Position numbers and translations under genes: made by a program
NCBI GenBank assembly: GCA_963575645.1
Contig: OY754468.1
Location: 8,370,001-8,434,000 of the forward strand
Direction: 5' to 3'
DNA length: 64,000 nucleotides
Origin: Xanthostigma xanthostigma
Taxonomy: Eukaryota > Arthropoda > Insecta > Raphidioptera > Raphidiidae
In this document: piece after piece, positions 1-11,069 of the stretch
Layout: each line of letters starts with the position of its first letter
Numbering within the stretch: the stretch's first letter is position 1
The notes under the pieces: model-generated
The model's input: only the letters and a program-made list of their open reading frames with translations
Databases searched by the model: none
What the model was told of the DNA's origin: nothing

Positions 1-44
1 ATATCAATTATTTTTGTCGTACTCACAAACTTCGAGCATACATT

Positions 45-164
45 AAGTTCGTTCTAAGCAACCAGCAAACGGTAACGAAACCGTCACCCGCATGCGCAGT
101 AACTAAAACGAAGCTGTTAGTGGCTATTTTAGAACACTTTTTGCTAGCTGCTTGGAACGAACCT
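45..164. mobile_element. Degenerate MITE copy, AAGTTCGTTC..GAACGAACCT ends
   Basis: The stretch opens with AAGTTCGTTCTAAGCA and closes with GCTTGGAACGAACCT, which are inverted relative to each other. The same terminal sequences bound the better-preserved element at 22737-22904. The interior here is diverged and lacks that copy's strong central hairpin. No coding capacity is seen. It is an old non-autonomous DNA transposon of unassigned superfamily. Confidence 0.6.
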
Positions 165-263
165 ATTGTAAATGAGTATAGACAATATATAGACAAACAA
201 TTTTCAAATCCATGTCGTCAGAGATTATTAGACCAACATCAACAACCGTCAAATAAGTTAGTA

Positions 264-693
264 CAGTGGACCCTCGGTAATCCGGCCCCTGTCTAATCCG
301 GCACACCCTGTAATCCGACATGATCTATTATTTATTATTGAATATTTTTTTGACAATCTTTGCTAATTCATGATTGAACAAGTTATAACATGTACGCACC
401 ACCACTATTGTGCTCGACGCGTAGGGTATTGTTTTGATTCTGATTGCTTAGTTTGAATTTGAAGTTTGAAGAAGATAGCGGTGCGGTCTAGCGTGTGTTT
501 ATTGTTTACTGTTTATTCATTGTGTATTACGTATTCGTACCTAGTGATGTCACAAGCTCAGAAGCGAAAGCACAAAACACTGACAAAGAAAAATGTGATA
601 TTCTTAGGCAGTACTCTATACTATATAATCCGGCAAACCCGGTAGTCCAACACTGCCCTGCAAAATGTTTGTCGGATTATCGGGGGTCCACTG
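264..693. mobile_element. Pogo/Tigger-type non-autonomous DNA transposon
   Basis: The left end reads TA|CAGTGGACCCTCGGTAAT and the right end GGGGGTCCACTG|TA, giving about 25-bp imperfect terminal inverted repeats flanked by the TA dinucleotide expected for the Tc1/mariner/pogo superfamily. The words TCGGTAATCCGGC and its complement are typical of pogo-like ends in animals. At 430 bp it is far too short for a DDE transposase. The small open frame inside it runs through the right repeat and is not credible as a gene. Confidence 0.8.
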
Positions 694-1187
694 TACTGCT
701 GATCGATGACGTAGGTACATGATTCAGCATACTCCTTCATCGATTTATTACTACAATTAATAGCATAGCGTCTACTCCAACAGCATCAGCTTGGCGAGAC
801 CGCATTGACCACAGACAAAGACCTCAGCCTTACGAAATGTTGTATGCGATATCATATTATGTACAATAACAGGCACTGAACCGATGACCGTTCGCTAACA
901 CGTAGGCGAACCAAGGACGTCCACACAACAAATCGCAGCAAGCTGAGGTTACTGCCTCCAGTTTATATTTAAAGTTGACTTGTAATTTTAGCTACAGAAT
1001 GTGTTTTGCAACAACAGTATATAGAAACACTATACGAATTACTATTCTGTGACGACGACGACGGGTACCCCGCTTATCCGACCATTCAATAGCGTTTTTA
1101 TCTCAGCGCCAACGATTTCAGCGGCAAAACCACCCTCGTGTGCAGCGGTCTATAATTATAACGCTGCTAATTCCTCATTAGCTTTTG
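694..1187. other. Stretch without recognised gene
   Basis: No gene or complete element was recognised. Around 1115-1147 there is a fragment (CCTCGTGTGCAGCGGTCT) of the right end of the MITE family that is complete at 15857-16264. The short open frame at 1049-1252 crosses this fragment and the next element's inverted repeat, so it is not a gene. Confidence 0.5.
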
Positions 1188-1872
1188 ACAAAGAAAAAAT
1201 TAATAGCAGAAAACGAATGATGAGGAAGAGAAGAAACTGCCGTCAGAATTAATACAGAAACCAAAAATTTAAATGCGTAAAGGGCAGGAGGGCGGCGGAG
1301 GACGCGTTTTAGGGGTCAAACGCGGTTTTTCGTTATTTCCAGCGAAAGTTGACCTCTAATCGAAAAATGTTGTATGGCAATGTTGTAGGTATTAAAAGGA
1401 TCTACAACTCTTATGAATATAATTTTTTCACATAACCTTAAAGATTCAGAGAAATGTCGAAAAAACCCGGTTTTTCGTTTTTAATTTTTTTCTCCTGCAA
1501 AAGTGTTTTTTTTTCATGAAATTTTCAGGAGACTTACCTTTCTATGTCCTACTGTAGTTTTTTCGAATAAAAAAAAATAATTTTCCAATGCAATATGAAC
1601 AAAAAACAGAAAAATTACCCCTAACTTCAACCTAAAAAAGTATTGTAAAAATTTCAGATTTTCAAAAATCGTAGTATGGTGTTTTCTTCGTTAAAATGTC
1701 TACTTTCAGATGGTGTATTACATTTGTTAATGTAGCATTGAATTCCCCTTTTATAAATGATTTTAACTGTACATTTTCATATATAATTGCCAAATTTAAA
1801 CAATATTGTCCCTGTATTTCTTACGACAGTTTCTTCCTTTCCTCATCATTCGTTTTCTGCTATTAATTTTGT
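1188..1872. mobile_element. Inverted-repeat element with ~65-bp arms
   Basis: The segment at 1190-1255 (containing AGCAGAAAACGAATGATGAG) is the imperfect reverse complement of 1808-1872 (CTCATCATTCGTTTTCTGCT). The 550-bp interior is AT-rich with several poly-T stretches and no open frame. It is best read as a MITE or the deletion derivative of a DNA transposon. The exact ends and target duplication are not resolved. Confidence 0.6.
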
Positions 1873-2255
1873 CCCTTTTTCACTTGATTTTGGGCTAACT
1901 GCACTGGCCTATTATAGCTACTAAAACAAACAATCCAAATTATTTCACCACCGTGTCAGTAAAATGCCGTGTGCTTAATCTGATCTCTTAGAACTTTAAT
2001 ACTGCTCTAACGATATTATTAAGATGTCAAACCAGTGCAGTAGTCTGTTGTTTCACAGTACACTGCAATAGGAAAACTATTTATAATGATGTAATTATGC
2101 TGTTTATAAGTAATAAGTAAAAGTGCAGTTTATCGATTTGCTTCCAGCTATTTAGTTATTTATTTTATAGTTCTAACAACGCATCATTTTAATATGTAAT
2201 GTCATTATTTAATTATAGTGTATAAATAAACAAATAACACAAATAAATCTATATA

Positions 2256-2826
2256 TAGTATGTAAACGCGTAAGGTGCACATAGGGAAATTAGCATTGGG
2301 AAAAAATACTTGGATCAGAGTTAGCCATGACTGCATTAATTGTTATTTCTATTGAATTATCGATGTAATCTTGAGGATTTCTATTTTATTTAGATTTATT
2401 TTTATTTTACTTGGCTTTTTTAATAATAAAAAGCTCTTATAAATCATTATTTTAATTTTTTGTACAAAAATAAAACAGAAAAACAACTCCATCTGTTTTG
2501 AAACATTTCATTCAAAAATTGTCTGACTGGTATGATGTATGCGCGTTGGTAAATCAGTGACCCAATGTCTTTAGGCTCAACACGAATAGGAAAAGATATT
2601 TGATCTCGCACCATATTTAAGTATTTTTGGGAATTTAATGTCCCATTAATAAAAAAGTCCGATTATGTTGTAATCATTTGAATATTTTCTTCGGTAGTAT
2701 ACACATTCATTTTGCAAAAGAATATTATCTGTCAAATTGAAAAACAAGATTTCAAGGCTCACTCTGATCCAGTCATTTTTTCCCAATGTTAATTTCCCTA
2801 TGTGCACCTTACGTGTTTACATACTG
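2256..2826. mobile_element. Tc1/mariner-type deletion derivative
   Basis: About 65-bp terminal inverted repeats (left starting near 2256 with AGTATGTAAACGCGTAAGG; right ending CCTTACGTGTTTACATACTG) are flanked by TA, as expected for Tc1/mariner insertions. The arms continue inward through TGCACATAGGGAAATT and its complement. The interior keeps a fragment of transposase coding sequence on the minus strand (listed separately). The full 570-bp element is non-autonomous. Confidence 0.75.
2517..2647 (-). pseudogene. Relic of Tc1/mariner-like transposase C-terminal region
   Basis: The minus strand has an open 44-codon stretch including NGTLNSQKYLNMVRDQI, which resembles the segment following the second catalytic Asp region of Tc1/mariner DDE transposases (the N-G-x-V/L-N-x-x-x-Y-L pattern). 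It continues PIRVEPKDIGSLIYQRA. Both ends run into stops or non-homologous DNA, so this is a broken remnant. It fits the TA-flanked inverted-repeat element that contains it. Assignment is from motif recognition only. Confidence 0.6.
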
Positions 2827-2829
2827 TAT

Positions 2830-3915
2830 ATAAAATTCCCGTGTCACAATTTTAGCCGCGCTAATCTCCGAAACCACTGAACAGATTTTAATGAAATTTT
2901 GTAAAGAGTTATTCCGGGGTACCGGAACTTTTTCAACACTCCGTATACTATATTCTATCCTAAACACAACTATGGCTCTCGTTACGTTTCTGTATTAAAA
3001 TTTCGTGTAAAAAATTTCTCCGTGTACTTTTAGTTCTCGAATGAGAACCTGGGAACTGGGGGCTTGTAATACAGAAGCCATATCCAAACGTTTTATGCAT
3101 ACACAGTTATAAATGATGCGCTTAGTGATGAACTGATGAGATCTCAGCGTTTAGCCTCAAGACTATTGTCAATCTAGATTATGTGATATTATAGTGCCCT
3201 CGGTGAGAGTTGAAGCCAGATAGGTACGTCATCAATATATGGTAGTGAACGCCTACTTGCCCGCAGACATTGGCGTGTGGAATAAATTCGACATAGGTAT
3301 CCATTTATAGCGGTAGAATAAAAATAAACACTCGACGGACATGGATCTCCGAAACAATCAATAGCAAGCTAGAAGGCGGGCTCAATGCGTTCACGTCACT
3401 ATGACGCGGTGGCTTCATCTTTCGCCGCAGCTATTCTAAAACATTGTGCCACAGAGAACAATAAAATTCATAGACACGAAATTACGACTTTGTGATCAGC
3501 CTGGATATGTTATAGTTCACATAACACGTGTAATGCAATAGTGTTAACAAACCGCTATTTCTGCTTCAACAAGATAACTAGCTTCAGGATTCGTATATAG
3601 CTTTCCCACGACGCAAAAAAAAGGTGAGATAAATATCATCTGTTATAGAACTATTGGATTTTTGCGTGTTCTTTAGCACTAATCAACATATTAATTAGTT
3701 CATGAATTAATTAATATTTCCAATTTAAGTTAGAAAAAACTAGTTTAGATTCTGATTTGAATATATGTGATTTAATTAATGATTGCGCAAGGTAGTCCTG
3801 TCTATTTTATTGGTCAAGATTCTCATTGAATACGATACGATGTGGAAAACGCAAAATACAAGCCGAAAATAGTAGTTAATAGCTAAAATCGGGAATTTAG
3901 CGAATATCCTGATGA
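2830..3915. other. Stretch without recognised gene
   Basis: No gene or complete element was recognised in this 1.1 kb. The first 100 bases (CCCGTGTCACAATTTTAG onward) look like interspersed-repeat sequence often seen in insect genomes, but no second copy occurs in the window. The remainder appears unique and AT-rich. Confidence 0.4.
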
Positions 3916-3917
3916 TT

Positions 3918-4140
3918 AATAAATAAAATTATCGACCAAATTTTCAGACAATATATTAACAAAAAAATATATAATTAATACATTAACGTTTCAATCCGGA
4001 TTTAGACCTTCTTCAGAACTGATCTACAAAATATGAAAATAATTAATATTTAAAATCTAATTAGCTTTTATAAAATCTCTCAAAATTAATATTGAAGAGT
4101 TCTAATCAGACGTTAATCAAAGATTTGAATCCTGATGATT
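3918..4140 (-). repeat. Palindrome-family repeat with hammerhead-like core (single arm)
   Basis: This is one arm of the family that forms a full palindrome at 59930-60446 and a shortened one at 35690-35845. Shared words are AAATTATCGACCAA, CAGACAATATATTAAC and GAAGAGTTCTAATCAGACG. On the minus strand it contains CTGAAGA (4010-4016) and, after a short possible stem, GAAAC (3988-3992), the conserved core boxes of a hammerhead ribozyme. Penelope-like retroelements are known to carry such motifs in their terminal repeats, so a Penelope-like origin is possible. No reverse transcriptase is present here. Confidence 0.55.
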
Positions 4141-4690
4141 ATATAAAAATTTTGTATTTTGTAATTGCTCGTATTCCTCTCGGAAGAAGAAACTATGACT
4201 AATTTGGAATGGTCTACCCTCTATCACTTGGGGCTCGGATATGCGTCATTTTCGAGAAAATCTACTTCGGTTTTCTTATTATAAAAATCCGAATTTTGGG
4301 AGTTAAACAATTAAAACAAAATATATATATTTTCAGTTTTTGGCCTGAATTATCCATAATCACCTTACTAATTGTCCAACCTTCCTTAAGCTAAAAACCA
4401 CGAAATTTACTGTTAGATTTTATGTTGTGTGTTAAAACTTACAATAAATAACAAAATAAACGTCATTTCAATTCTACCATCCAGCTGCGATTCCAGCAGC
4501 GTCCTTAAATTTATCCATAAACAACTTCCCAATTATCTAGCTATATTGTGTTGGTCCCTCATTTAAGAGCCTAATAGATCGAATTTGTGCTGATTTTTCA
4601 CTCGGCACTTGGTAGAACATGATTAATAACAAATAGAAAAAACAAGAAACACGTGAAAATTCTACAAAATATTTTCTCTTCTCAACGATC
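4141..4690. other. Stretch without recognised gene
   Basis: AT-rich sequence without a convincing open frame or recognised element. A 61-codon open frame at 4209-4394 has no family features and no splice or promoter support. Confidence 0.4.
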
Positions 4691-4716
4691 GTTTCGGACA
4701 TTCAGTCCATCATCAG
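4691..4716 (-). ncRNA. Hammerhead-ribozyme-like core motif
   Basis: The minus strand reads CTGATGA, then TGGAC-TGAAT-GTCC, then GAAAC. This has the CUGANGA box, a hairpin able to form stem II (GGAC with GTCC), and the GAAA box directly after it, the order conserved in hammerhead ribozymes. Stems I and III cannot be assigned with confidence from the surrounding sequence. The motif may therefore be a decayed ribozyme or a look-alike. Confidence 0.4.
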
Positions 4717-4764
4717 GAGTTACCCCTCCAGGTTAGTGGGAAATCTCCTTATAAAAAAGAAGAA

Positions 4765-4905
4765 GAAATTATTTATTTATTTATTCTTCATTCCTTTACA
4801 TATATAAACATTTTTATTCAGTTACAAAAACGTTAAGAATTTTCCCACCCAACTTGGCAAGCCAGTGCTAGGGTGGGAGCTCAGCTACTTGACCGGACAT
4901 TATAA
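4765..4905 (-). mobile_element. 3' end of a LINE (fragment)
   Basis: Read on the minus strand, GAGCTCCCACCCTAGC is followed by an AT-rich 3' untranslated-like segment and a run of (AAAT) units at 4773-4785. That is the arrangement of a non-LTR retrotransposon 3' end with a simple-repeat tail. It resembles in style the fragments at 30007-30110 and 58376-58620 but is a different family. No coding sequence remains. Confidence 0.4.
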
Positions 4906-5445
4906 ACAAAGAAAAAAAAACACAAAAATATTAATGTTATAATCTTAGAGAATGTAATTTAATTCTTTTAATTTTTATTATTTTTTTTTTATTTTTCTAG
5001 TTCTTTTTCTTTTTCCTTTTTGGGGTCAACAAATTATGTTACTTATAACATAATTTGTAATAATTAAAAAATCGATACAATATCATATGAACAACTTTTC
5101 TAATATAATACCTACGTGAACTTTTTGTTGAGTGAAATCTGTTGCATGTTCCAATATAAATAAACGTGTTATTTAATAGCCCGAGGAAAAATCAAAATCG
5201 AATCTAAAGTACAAACGTTGCAAAACGAAGTGCTTTTAGCATTTTAAAGAATAAAATTACCGTATCACTAAATGGTATTTTTTAGTAATTATGCGTTTAC
5301 CGTAAATTCCTTGATATTGAGTCATAACAGAGTCCTCTCGTAAGATTTCTATCAACATTTTATCACAATTTGCCCTTATTCATTGCACGCGATTGAGATG
5401 AAACACGGCAGAACAGTAGAGGAGTTTATATATTATATTACATAA

Positions 5446-5724
5446 TAATAATGCGTTTAACGTCCGTTTCTCGACTTTATGTCCTAACAGACGCCATTTT
5501 CCATCTATCACATTTCCCGTTATTTTCTACATTTTTAATCTTCCACTTAATTAATAGCAATGGGCGAGTGAAGGAATTGACAGGTAATCGGCCATGGTCT
5601 TGAATAAGGAACCATCTCGATATTTATCGGAAATTATTGAGGAAAACCATGGAAAACCTCAACAAGATGACCGATACAGGAATTACCGTTTCTCGGCGAG
5701 AGGCAGCAGGAAAAAGAAAGCCAC
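5446..5724 (-). mobile_element. SINE, second copy of the family at 29515-29935
   Basis: On the minus strand this matches the SINE at 29515-29935 from the AGTCCCAGCCACATG-type region through GAAACGGTAATTCCTGTATC, the GGCCATGGCCGATTACC region and GACGTTAAACGCATTATTATT. The tail of ATT units lies at 5446-5453. The tRNA-like head is missing, so the copy is 5'-truncated. The open frame at 5594-5779 runs antisense across it and is not a gene. Immediately beyond it, 5726-5885 holds a fragment of the 15857-16264 MITE family. Confidence 0.7.
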
Positions 5725-5725
5725 A

Positions 5726-5885
5726 TCTGCGCGCACCAGATCCATCCACAAAACAATCTTGAAAAGACGTCACGTCTGAAGCGAGCACATAAAGGTAATC
5801 AAGAAAATCAGCGCTAGAAAACTAGTGGTCTAATCTAGCAAGGAATCTAGCGGCAAATCCAGCCTTAATGCTATTCGCTCGGTGT
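5726..5885 (+). mobile_element. MITE fragment (family complete at 15857-16264)
   Basis: The words GCGCGCACCAGAT, GAAGCGAGCACAT, AATCTAGC and CGGCAAATCCAGCC match the right half of the 15857-16264 element. The terminal CTCGTGTGCAGCGGCC is lost or decayed. The fragment directly abuts the SINE, which suggests that the SINE or a deletion removed its left half. Confidence 0.55.
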
Positions 5886-6189
5886 AGTATCTCCCAGCCC
5901 TAGATATGACATTTAAACCTGATTCTGAATATGATCTGTGGTAGCGGTAGGTATTGTAAATAATGTGGGCGAGGCTGTGATCAATGGTCAGTTGGAATAC
6001 TTACTTGATCCACTGGTCAGTGGTCAGTACCAAGTTGTAACACAAAACGCCAACACCCAAAGTTGCAAACAATGCATTATTAAAATGGATTCAGATGTCA
6101 TGTCATAAACCAAACGAAAATGTTACGGTTTCTTTTTTACTTTTTTGAATAATATCTCTGAATACAACAAGTGTACCTACAAAATACGT

Positions 6190-6337
6190 CAGACTATAGA
6201 CATCTGATAGAATTCGTTCAAAGCTATTAGTTCAGAAGCAAATCTGATATAGTTTGCTCAAATACCGGGCCGCAAACGAAATACATATCGCAGAATTACA
6301 TCTATCGCACCCGGGTGAAACCGGGACAGGCCGCTAG
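6190..6337 (+). mobile_element. Helitron 3' end (fragment)
   Basis: The segment ends with CACCCGGGTGAAACCGGGAC and CCGCTAG|T, the hairpin-plus-CTAG terminus characteristic of Lep1-like insect Helitrons. The preceding 120 bp (CATCTGATAGAATTCG, AGCTATTAGTTCAGAAGC) match 27950-28183, a second copy of the same family. No 5' TC end is recognisable, so this is a truncated non-autonomous copy. Confidence 0.75.
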
Positions 6338-6341
6338 TATG

Positions 6342-6502
6342 TATATGTTACCGGCCAAACCCGATTTCAGGACAAACTGGTTTTGCCTAGGCCAAACTAG
6401 TTCTACAAACCAATTTAGCCTAGGCTGAACTAGTTTGTCCTAATATGAATAGTAGGCTGAACTAGTTTGTCCTGAAATCGAGTTTGGCCTGTAACATATA
6501 TA
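6342..6502. mobile_element. Small palindromic MITE, TATGTTACCGGCCAAAC ends
   Basis: The left arm TATGTTACCGGCCAAACCC and the following CGATTTCAGGACAAACT are reverse-complemented at the right (AGTTTGTCCTGAAATCG then GTTTGGCCTGTAACATA). The middle has several shorter repeats of AACTAGTTTGTCCT and TAGGCTGAACT. The whole 160-bp unit can fold into a long hairpin. It abuts the Helitron end at 6337. Confidence 0.65.
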
Positions 6503-7074
6503 TAGATCGTATATAGGTATTGATACAACAGATATAACAAACAAAGCGGATCCAGTATCGTAAAAAATATAATGAGGGTTAAGTATCTATATTTGTCAGC
6601 AGGATACAGAAATTATAGCGAACAAACAGTTTATTAGTGACAGCCCTGCGGCACTGATACTTTACTGGTTACAAGGAGAGCTGTTACGAATGGCCAACGG
6701 GTTGGGGCGGCGCGGGCGCACCTTTTGTCTCGCGCGACAACAGCAACGGGTCCGGTCGTGAGTCGTGACAGACAACGCTCGATCTCAAGGCAGTCCACTG
6801 CACCTTCCCATTGTACCGTATTAAGGTATATTTATGACACGAACGTCAACGAAACGAACCAGTTAACTGCGCCAGTTGATTTCGTTAAATACCTAGTTTA
6901 CATCATATATATTAATACGCTAAGGTTTAAGATGTTTGCCTCCCTTTTTAGAAAAAACCTCACAATTACTCCAAATAAATTATATATCATTTTACAGATA
7001 ATTGTTTGCTCTACTGACATCGACAACTAAAAAATTTATTATTGCTTTTGTTTTTGTAAATTAATTAAAATACA

Positions 7075-7375
7075 GCAACACTGAACAACGTCTGCCATCT
7101 GACGGCTTTAATTTTGAAACAACGTCAACACTTCGATCTGTCATCTGACCTTCATATTGTAATACAACAGACACAATACTGCATACTGCCATCTGACGGC
7201 TTTAATTTTGAAACAGCGAGCAACGCTGAACAACGTCACAGCAATGCTGCATGATGTCATCTGACGGCTTAGCTCAACACTTTTGCTATTTGCGCCTCTA
7301 TATGACAATTTTAGTAAAATATTTCTTCGATCTGTCATCTGAGCTTCATATTGTAATACAACAAAAAGAAGAACG
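7075..7375. repeat. Local interleaved direct repeats
   Basis: Two motifs alternate. CATCTGACGGCTTTAATTTT occurs at about 7093 and 7189 (and as CATCTGACGGCTTAGC at about 7258). TTCGATCTGTCATCTGA followed by CTTCATATTGTAATACAAC occurs at about 7133 and 7325. This A-B-A-B pattern indicates a roughly 190-bp tandem duplication with later divergence. No gene is seen; the minus-strand open frame across it is a by-product of the repeats. Confidence 0.65.
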
Positions 7376-7646
7376 TTATAAGCAGTGTGCAAAATAAAGA
7401 AACGAATTGAATACCTGCAATCATATTTAAAAAATAATTTTGTAAAGTGATAATTATTATACTTATTTAGTGCGACTAACTCGCACAGGTCACTCTAATT
7501 ATTTTAAAAACTCGAATCGCACTACCAAACCCTGCCGAATATATAGTGCATTTGCTAATACAGGTATAGTGTGGCTTTATTATGTGAACTTACTTTCTTT
7601 TTGGACAAAATAACAAATTTACCCCTTAATACATCCCTTAAAAAAC

Positions 7647-8218
7647 ATTTTTTTAAGTAAATCTTCTTTACGCACGCTTGACTTGGGGAGTAAGCTGATG
7701 AATGCCTGACGAGAGATTTACGGAAGTGTGATCGGGAGAGGCGCACGGAAGTTGAGATGGAGATATAAGTTAGTAAAGATAGAAAGAGGATGACAAATAC
7801 TTCACTGGCTAGTGTCGCCATCAAGTAGCCGAAAATATAAGCAGTACTAACAATAGAATGACACATACTTTACTTGCCAGTGGCGCTATCGGGTGACAGA
7901 AAAAATTTTGTAAACCTACTTTGAATAATATTTCATAAAGATTTACGCTTAAAATCCAACGAGAGCTAAGTAATTGCAATGTATTACTTTTTTTTCATTA
8001 TCTTTATGTTTATATTTCGTTCTTCGTACATTTCGTTCTTGAACAATTTTATAAATTAATATTTTGTTCAATACATTAAATATTCCACGTTTAAAGTGAA
8101 TAAAATTGTAAAATCATTTTAAAGTTCATATTTTGCGAATTTTCGGGTGAATAATAACAAATTATGGCAGGAAGAAGTTTTACTTCAGTCGTGAGGTCTA
8201 AAGCACACTCGTTTTTTT
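7647..8218 (+). repeat. Long dispersed repeat A, copy 1
   Basis: Most of this segment recurs in the same orientation at 24478-25105. Shared words are CTTGACTTGGGGAGTAAGCT, CTTTACTTGCCAGTGGCGCT and AAAGCACACTCG. Its ends and two pieces recur at 57569-57640 and 58605-58650. In the better-preserved copy the outer sequences GAAGTAAAACTTCTT and AAGAAATTTTACTTC form a short inverted repeat, so the unit is probably a non-autonomous transposon. No intact coding frame is shared between the copies. Confidence 0.65.
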
Positions 8219-8994
8219 AATTAGTTTCAATATTATAAATATTAAATATGTATAATTTTAAACAAGTAACACTAGACACATTTATACAATTTTTAGTAAA
8301 AATCAAGTCGTTTTTTCAAGAAAATCAAAATGTATGAAATTTTTTCACTGTAAACAGATATCGTGGATCTGCTTAACGACCGGGAAAAGAACGGCGACTA
8401 AAAATTTTTGAGGGCCGATGATGCATGGCCGAACCACGGAAGATGACGAAGTAGACACGGGTGATATAAGAACCTTTAATACTTACGAAAATATGATCAT
8501 CGACTTTTTTTGCCTCGGCCCGAACAGGGAACGCATGTGTATAAATAAACCTTTTATGCCGCGCAGATACATACACGTAATGATCATATTATTATCAAGC
8601 TACTATGTCAATTTGCACGTTATATATTATGATCGATAATAATAAAAATGTTATTTATCTACTAGCGATTACGACAGGAACTTTAACATAACTGATTGTA
8701 GCGATAACATCTACCAGACAGCCTTTAAACTAGAGTATATAAATATCTAAACTTTAAATAAATATTCCTGACTCGTATTATCTATATTATTTCAGTTAAT
8801 GGCTGCTGGATGTCAGGGATAATTAATGACTTCAATTGTATTAGGTAATGTCAGTTTTGAAAAAACATTATCTCAATCCGATCATTAACAGAAAGTAGGT
8901 ACCATCAATTGTTTGCGTATCAAGTTTCAACGAAATCGGTCCAGCCTTTCTCGAATGATGGCTGATACAAACAAACCAACACAAAAATCCTGGA
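8219..8994. other. Stretch without recognised gene
   Basis: No element is recognised. At 8360-8640 both strands have short open frames (61-73 codons) in sequence that looks less AT-rich than its surroundings, but there are no family features and no splice signals. The end (8920-8975, AAGTTTCAACGAAATCGGTCC) resembles generic insect repeat sequence. Confidence 0.4.
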
Positions 8995-9538
8995 GACACG
9001 TTGTCCCTTTTTGATGATTTTCCAGTCCTCCTTCACCGAAAATTATGATCATGGTGTCATTCGATTGGGAATGACATCTAGAAACTTTTTGGGGAACGAA
9101 CAAATTGTAAAGTTATAAACATTTTAGTAAAAAAAAGAGGGGTTTGGTTTTTTGCGAATATCTCAAAAACTATTCCAGATAACTGAAAATTGAAATAATA
9201 TAAAAGATTCTGAAAGAGCAGGAAATTTCCTACAAAAAAATCCCATCTGCCGGAACTCTACCACCCATATTTCTAATTTTAATTTAGAGATAAAAATAGG
9301 GCTAAACATTTGTTTTTCTATTTTCTATACCAGTTAAAAAACACGAAAATATTTAAAATTATATAACAAATAGAAAAAAATGTTAGCCCTATTTTCACCT
9401 CTGAAATAAAAATAGAAATATTGGTGGTAGAGTTCCGATAGATGGGACGTTTTTTGTCATTCTGAATCGAATGACACCATGATCATAATTTCCGGTAAAG
9501 GAGAACTGGAATTCATCAAAAAGGGACATGTGAACGAG
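8995..9538. mobile_element. MITE family E, copy 1
   Basis: About 70-bp terminal inverted repeats: CACGTTGTCCCTTTTTGATG at the left and CATCAAAAAGGGACATGTG at the right, each followed inward by AATTATGATCATGGTGTCAT or its complement. The interior has a second inverted pair around ATTAGAAATA and a poly-A/T-rich core. The same family occurs at 16975-18055, where another MITE has landed inside it. No coding capacity. Confidence 0.75.
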
Positions 9539-9774
9539 AGTTAATCGTCCGGTCTATGTTGCATTTTATGTCGAACGATTTTCTGTGATGCATTATGATT
9601 TCCGTAGCTGCCATATCAATAAAACTCATGTATATATTGCGACTTAAATGAAATTCAGCGTATATCGGTTAGTACTTATGCATTAAAAACATATTTAATG
9701 GTTTTATGAAAATCTATTGCGATATTTTTGCATGATATCCGAACAAACAAACATTAATTACAGTACATTATAGT

Positions 9775-9980
9775 AGTGTTGATCCACGATGAAAGAAGGT
9801 TTGGTTGAGAATCATAAATAAGCTTTACCAATGTTACGCTAGAACAGTTTACCACCATTTGACCAGCTTGAGACCCTGAAGATGAACAAATTTTTCGAAA
9901 CGTTGGTCACTAGCGTAACATTTGTAAAGCTTATTTATGATCCTCAAGCAAATCTTTCTTCGTCATGATATAAGTTTCAG
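9775..9980 (+). repeat. Palindromic repeat with hammerhead-like core
   Basis: The left part (AAGAAGGTTTGGTTGAG..AATAAGCTTTACCAATGTTACGCTAG) is the imperfect inverse of the right part (CTAGCGTAACATTTGTAAAGC..CAAATCTTTCTTCGTC). Between them lies CTGAAGA (9876-9882) and GAAAC (9897-9901), the spacing of the hammerhead core. GACC at 9872-9875 can pair with GGTC at 9905-9908. A related palindrome is at 11965-12120. Origin from a Penelope-like element is possible but unproven. Confidence 0.5.
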
Positions 9981-10365
9981 TTTAATTCATATACAGATTT
10001 GGAGAATGTTTTTAATATGAGAAATTATTGACATTTGTATAAGTGCAGGTATAGTCAGCCAAAACAAAAACAAAAATTCCATCTATAAGTATAATGTGAG
10101 TTAATTTATTCGAAGTCTTGACTAATTAAGCGATATAAAGTGCCTAAGAGAACATAATTTAAGTAGAAACAAATTCTTGGCAAGTTTTTGATCACAATCT
10201 TTTTAAATTTATTTTCAATTTTGTTGTTGGCGTCGTCTTTTAAGGACGTAGTCCTATGTTCAAGCTCGTTTTCAACCCTTTTTTAGAATTTTTTTTTAAT
10301 AACATAATAATATACAATCATTTCAATTTTGTTACATGTTTTTACTGACATCGTAAACTAAGAAA

Positions 10366-11035
10366 AAATTTTTTTGACGTGATAACGTCTTATAAATTAA
10401 TGAATCACCAATATTATAAATTGATAAAACACCGACTGCATGTTCGAAAAAGTGTAACGTAACGTTCCTAACGTTCCGCCTGACCCTGTGCGTGCTTTTT
10501 GCTAATTTCTCGCTCAATTTAAATCAGATCGGTTTGAAACCAGTCTTAAACGAAAGAGGAGAACATTTTACATAGATTTCGTATAACAGAATTTGCCTAA
10601 ACAGTTTTTTTATACAAAATATAGAAAAATATTTTATACAAATTTATATAGAAAAATAGCTGTATAAATGCAATGTTGTGTAATGCATGGCGCGACGCGG
10701 TCGGTTGTCTTTGTTTGCCGTACATGGAAATTAGAAGCAAACGTATGTCTTGTCTTAACATGAAAACAGCTGCATTTCTAATGTTTAATTCAATTTTTTG
10801 ACATTAGTATATTGTGAAATGCAAAGCCTTCTAAGTTAAGTATTGGAATAACTAATTATTATTAGAACATAATACTTTGTAAGTTGCAAACGTCACTTTT
10901 GACATTTCTTATCATTCCGACACCAAGGATAAGCGGATTGAAACCAAATTTTGGGAGGTTTAGGTTATGTATTACGGAATACGTTATCACGTAAAACTAT
11001 CGTCCGTAAACCGACTTTACAGACAACCAATTTTT
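10366..11035 (+). repeat. Long dispersed repeat B, copy 1
   Basis: A 670-bp unit from TTTTTTTGACGTGATAACG to CGACTTTACAGACAACCA, nearly identical by eye to 58645-59315 in the same orientation. A short deletion derivative is at 60592-60817. ACGTGATAACGT near the left end and ACGTTATCACGT near the right end form a sub-terminal inverted repeat. The interior includes GC-rich islands (CCTGACCCTGTGCGTGC; GGCGCGACGCGGTCGG) but no shared long open frame. It looks like a recently mobile non-autonomous transposon. Confidence 0.7.
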
Positions 11036-11069
11036 TTGCTTAATTTTACGCCATTTTATAATTGTTTTT

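Noticed and set aside
5594-5779. 61-codon open frame as a gene
   Set aside because: It runs antisense through a SINE and into a MITE fragment.
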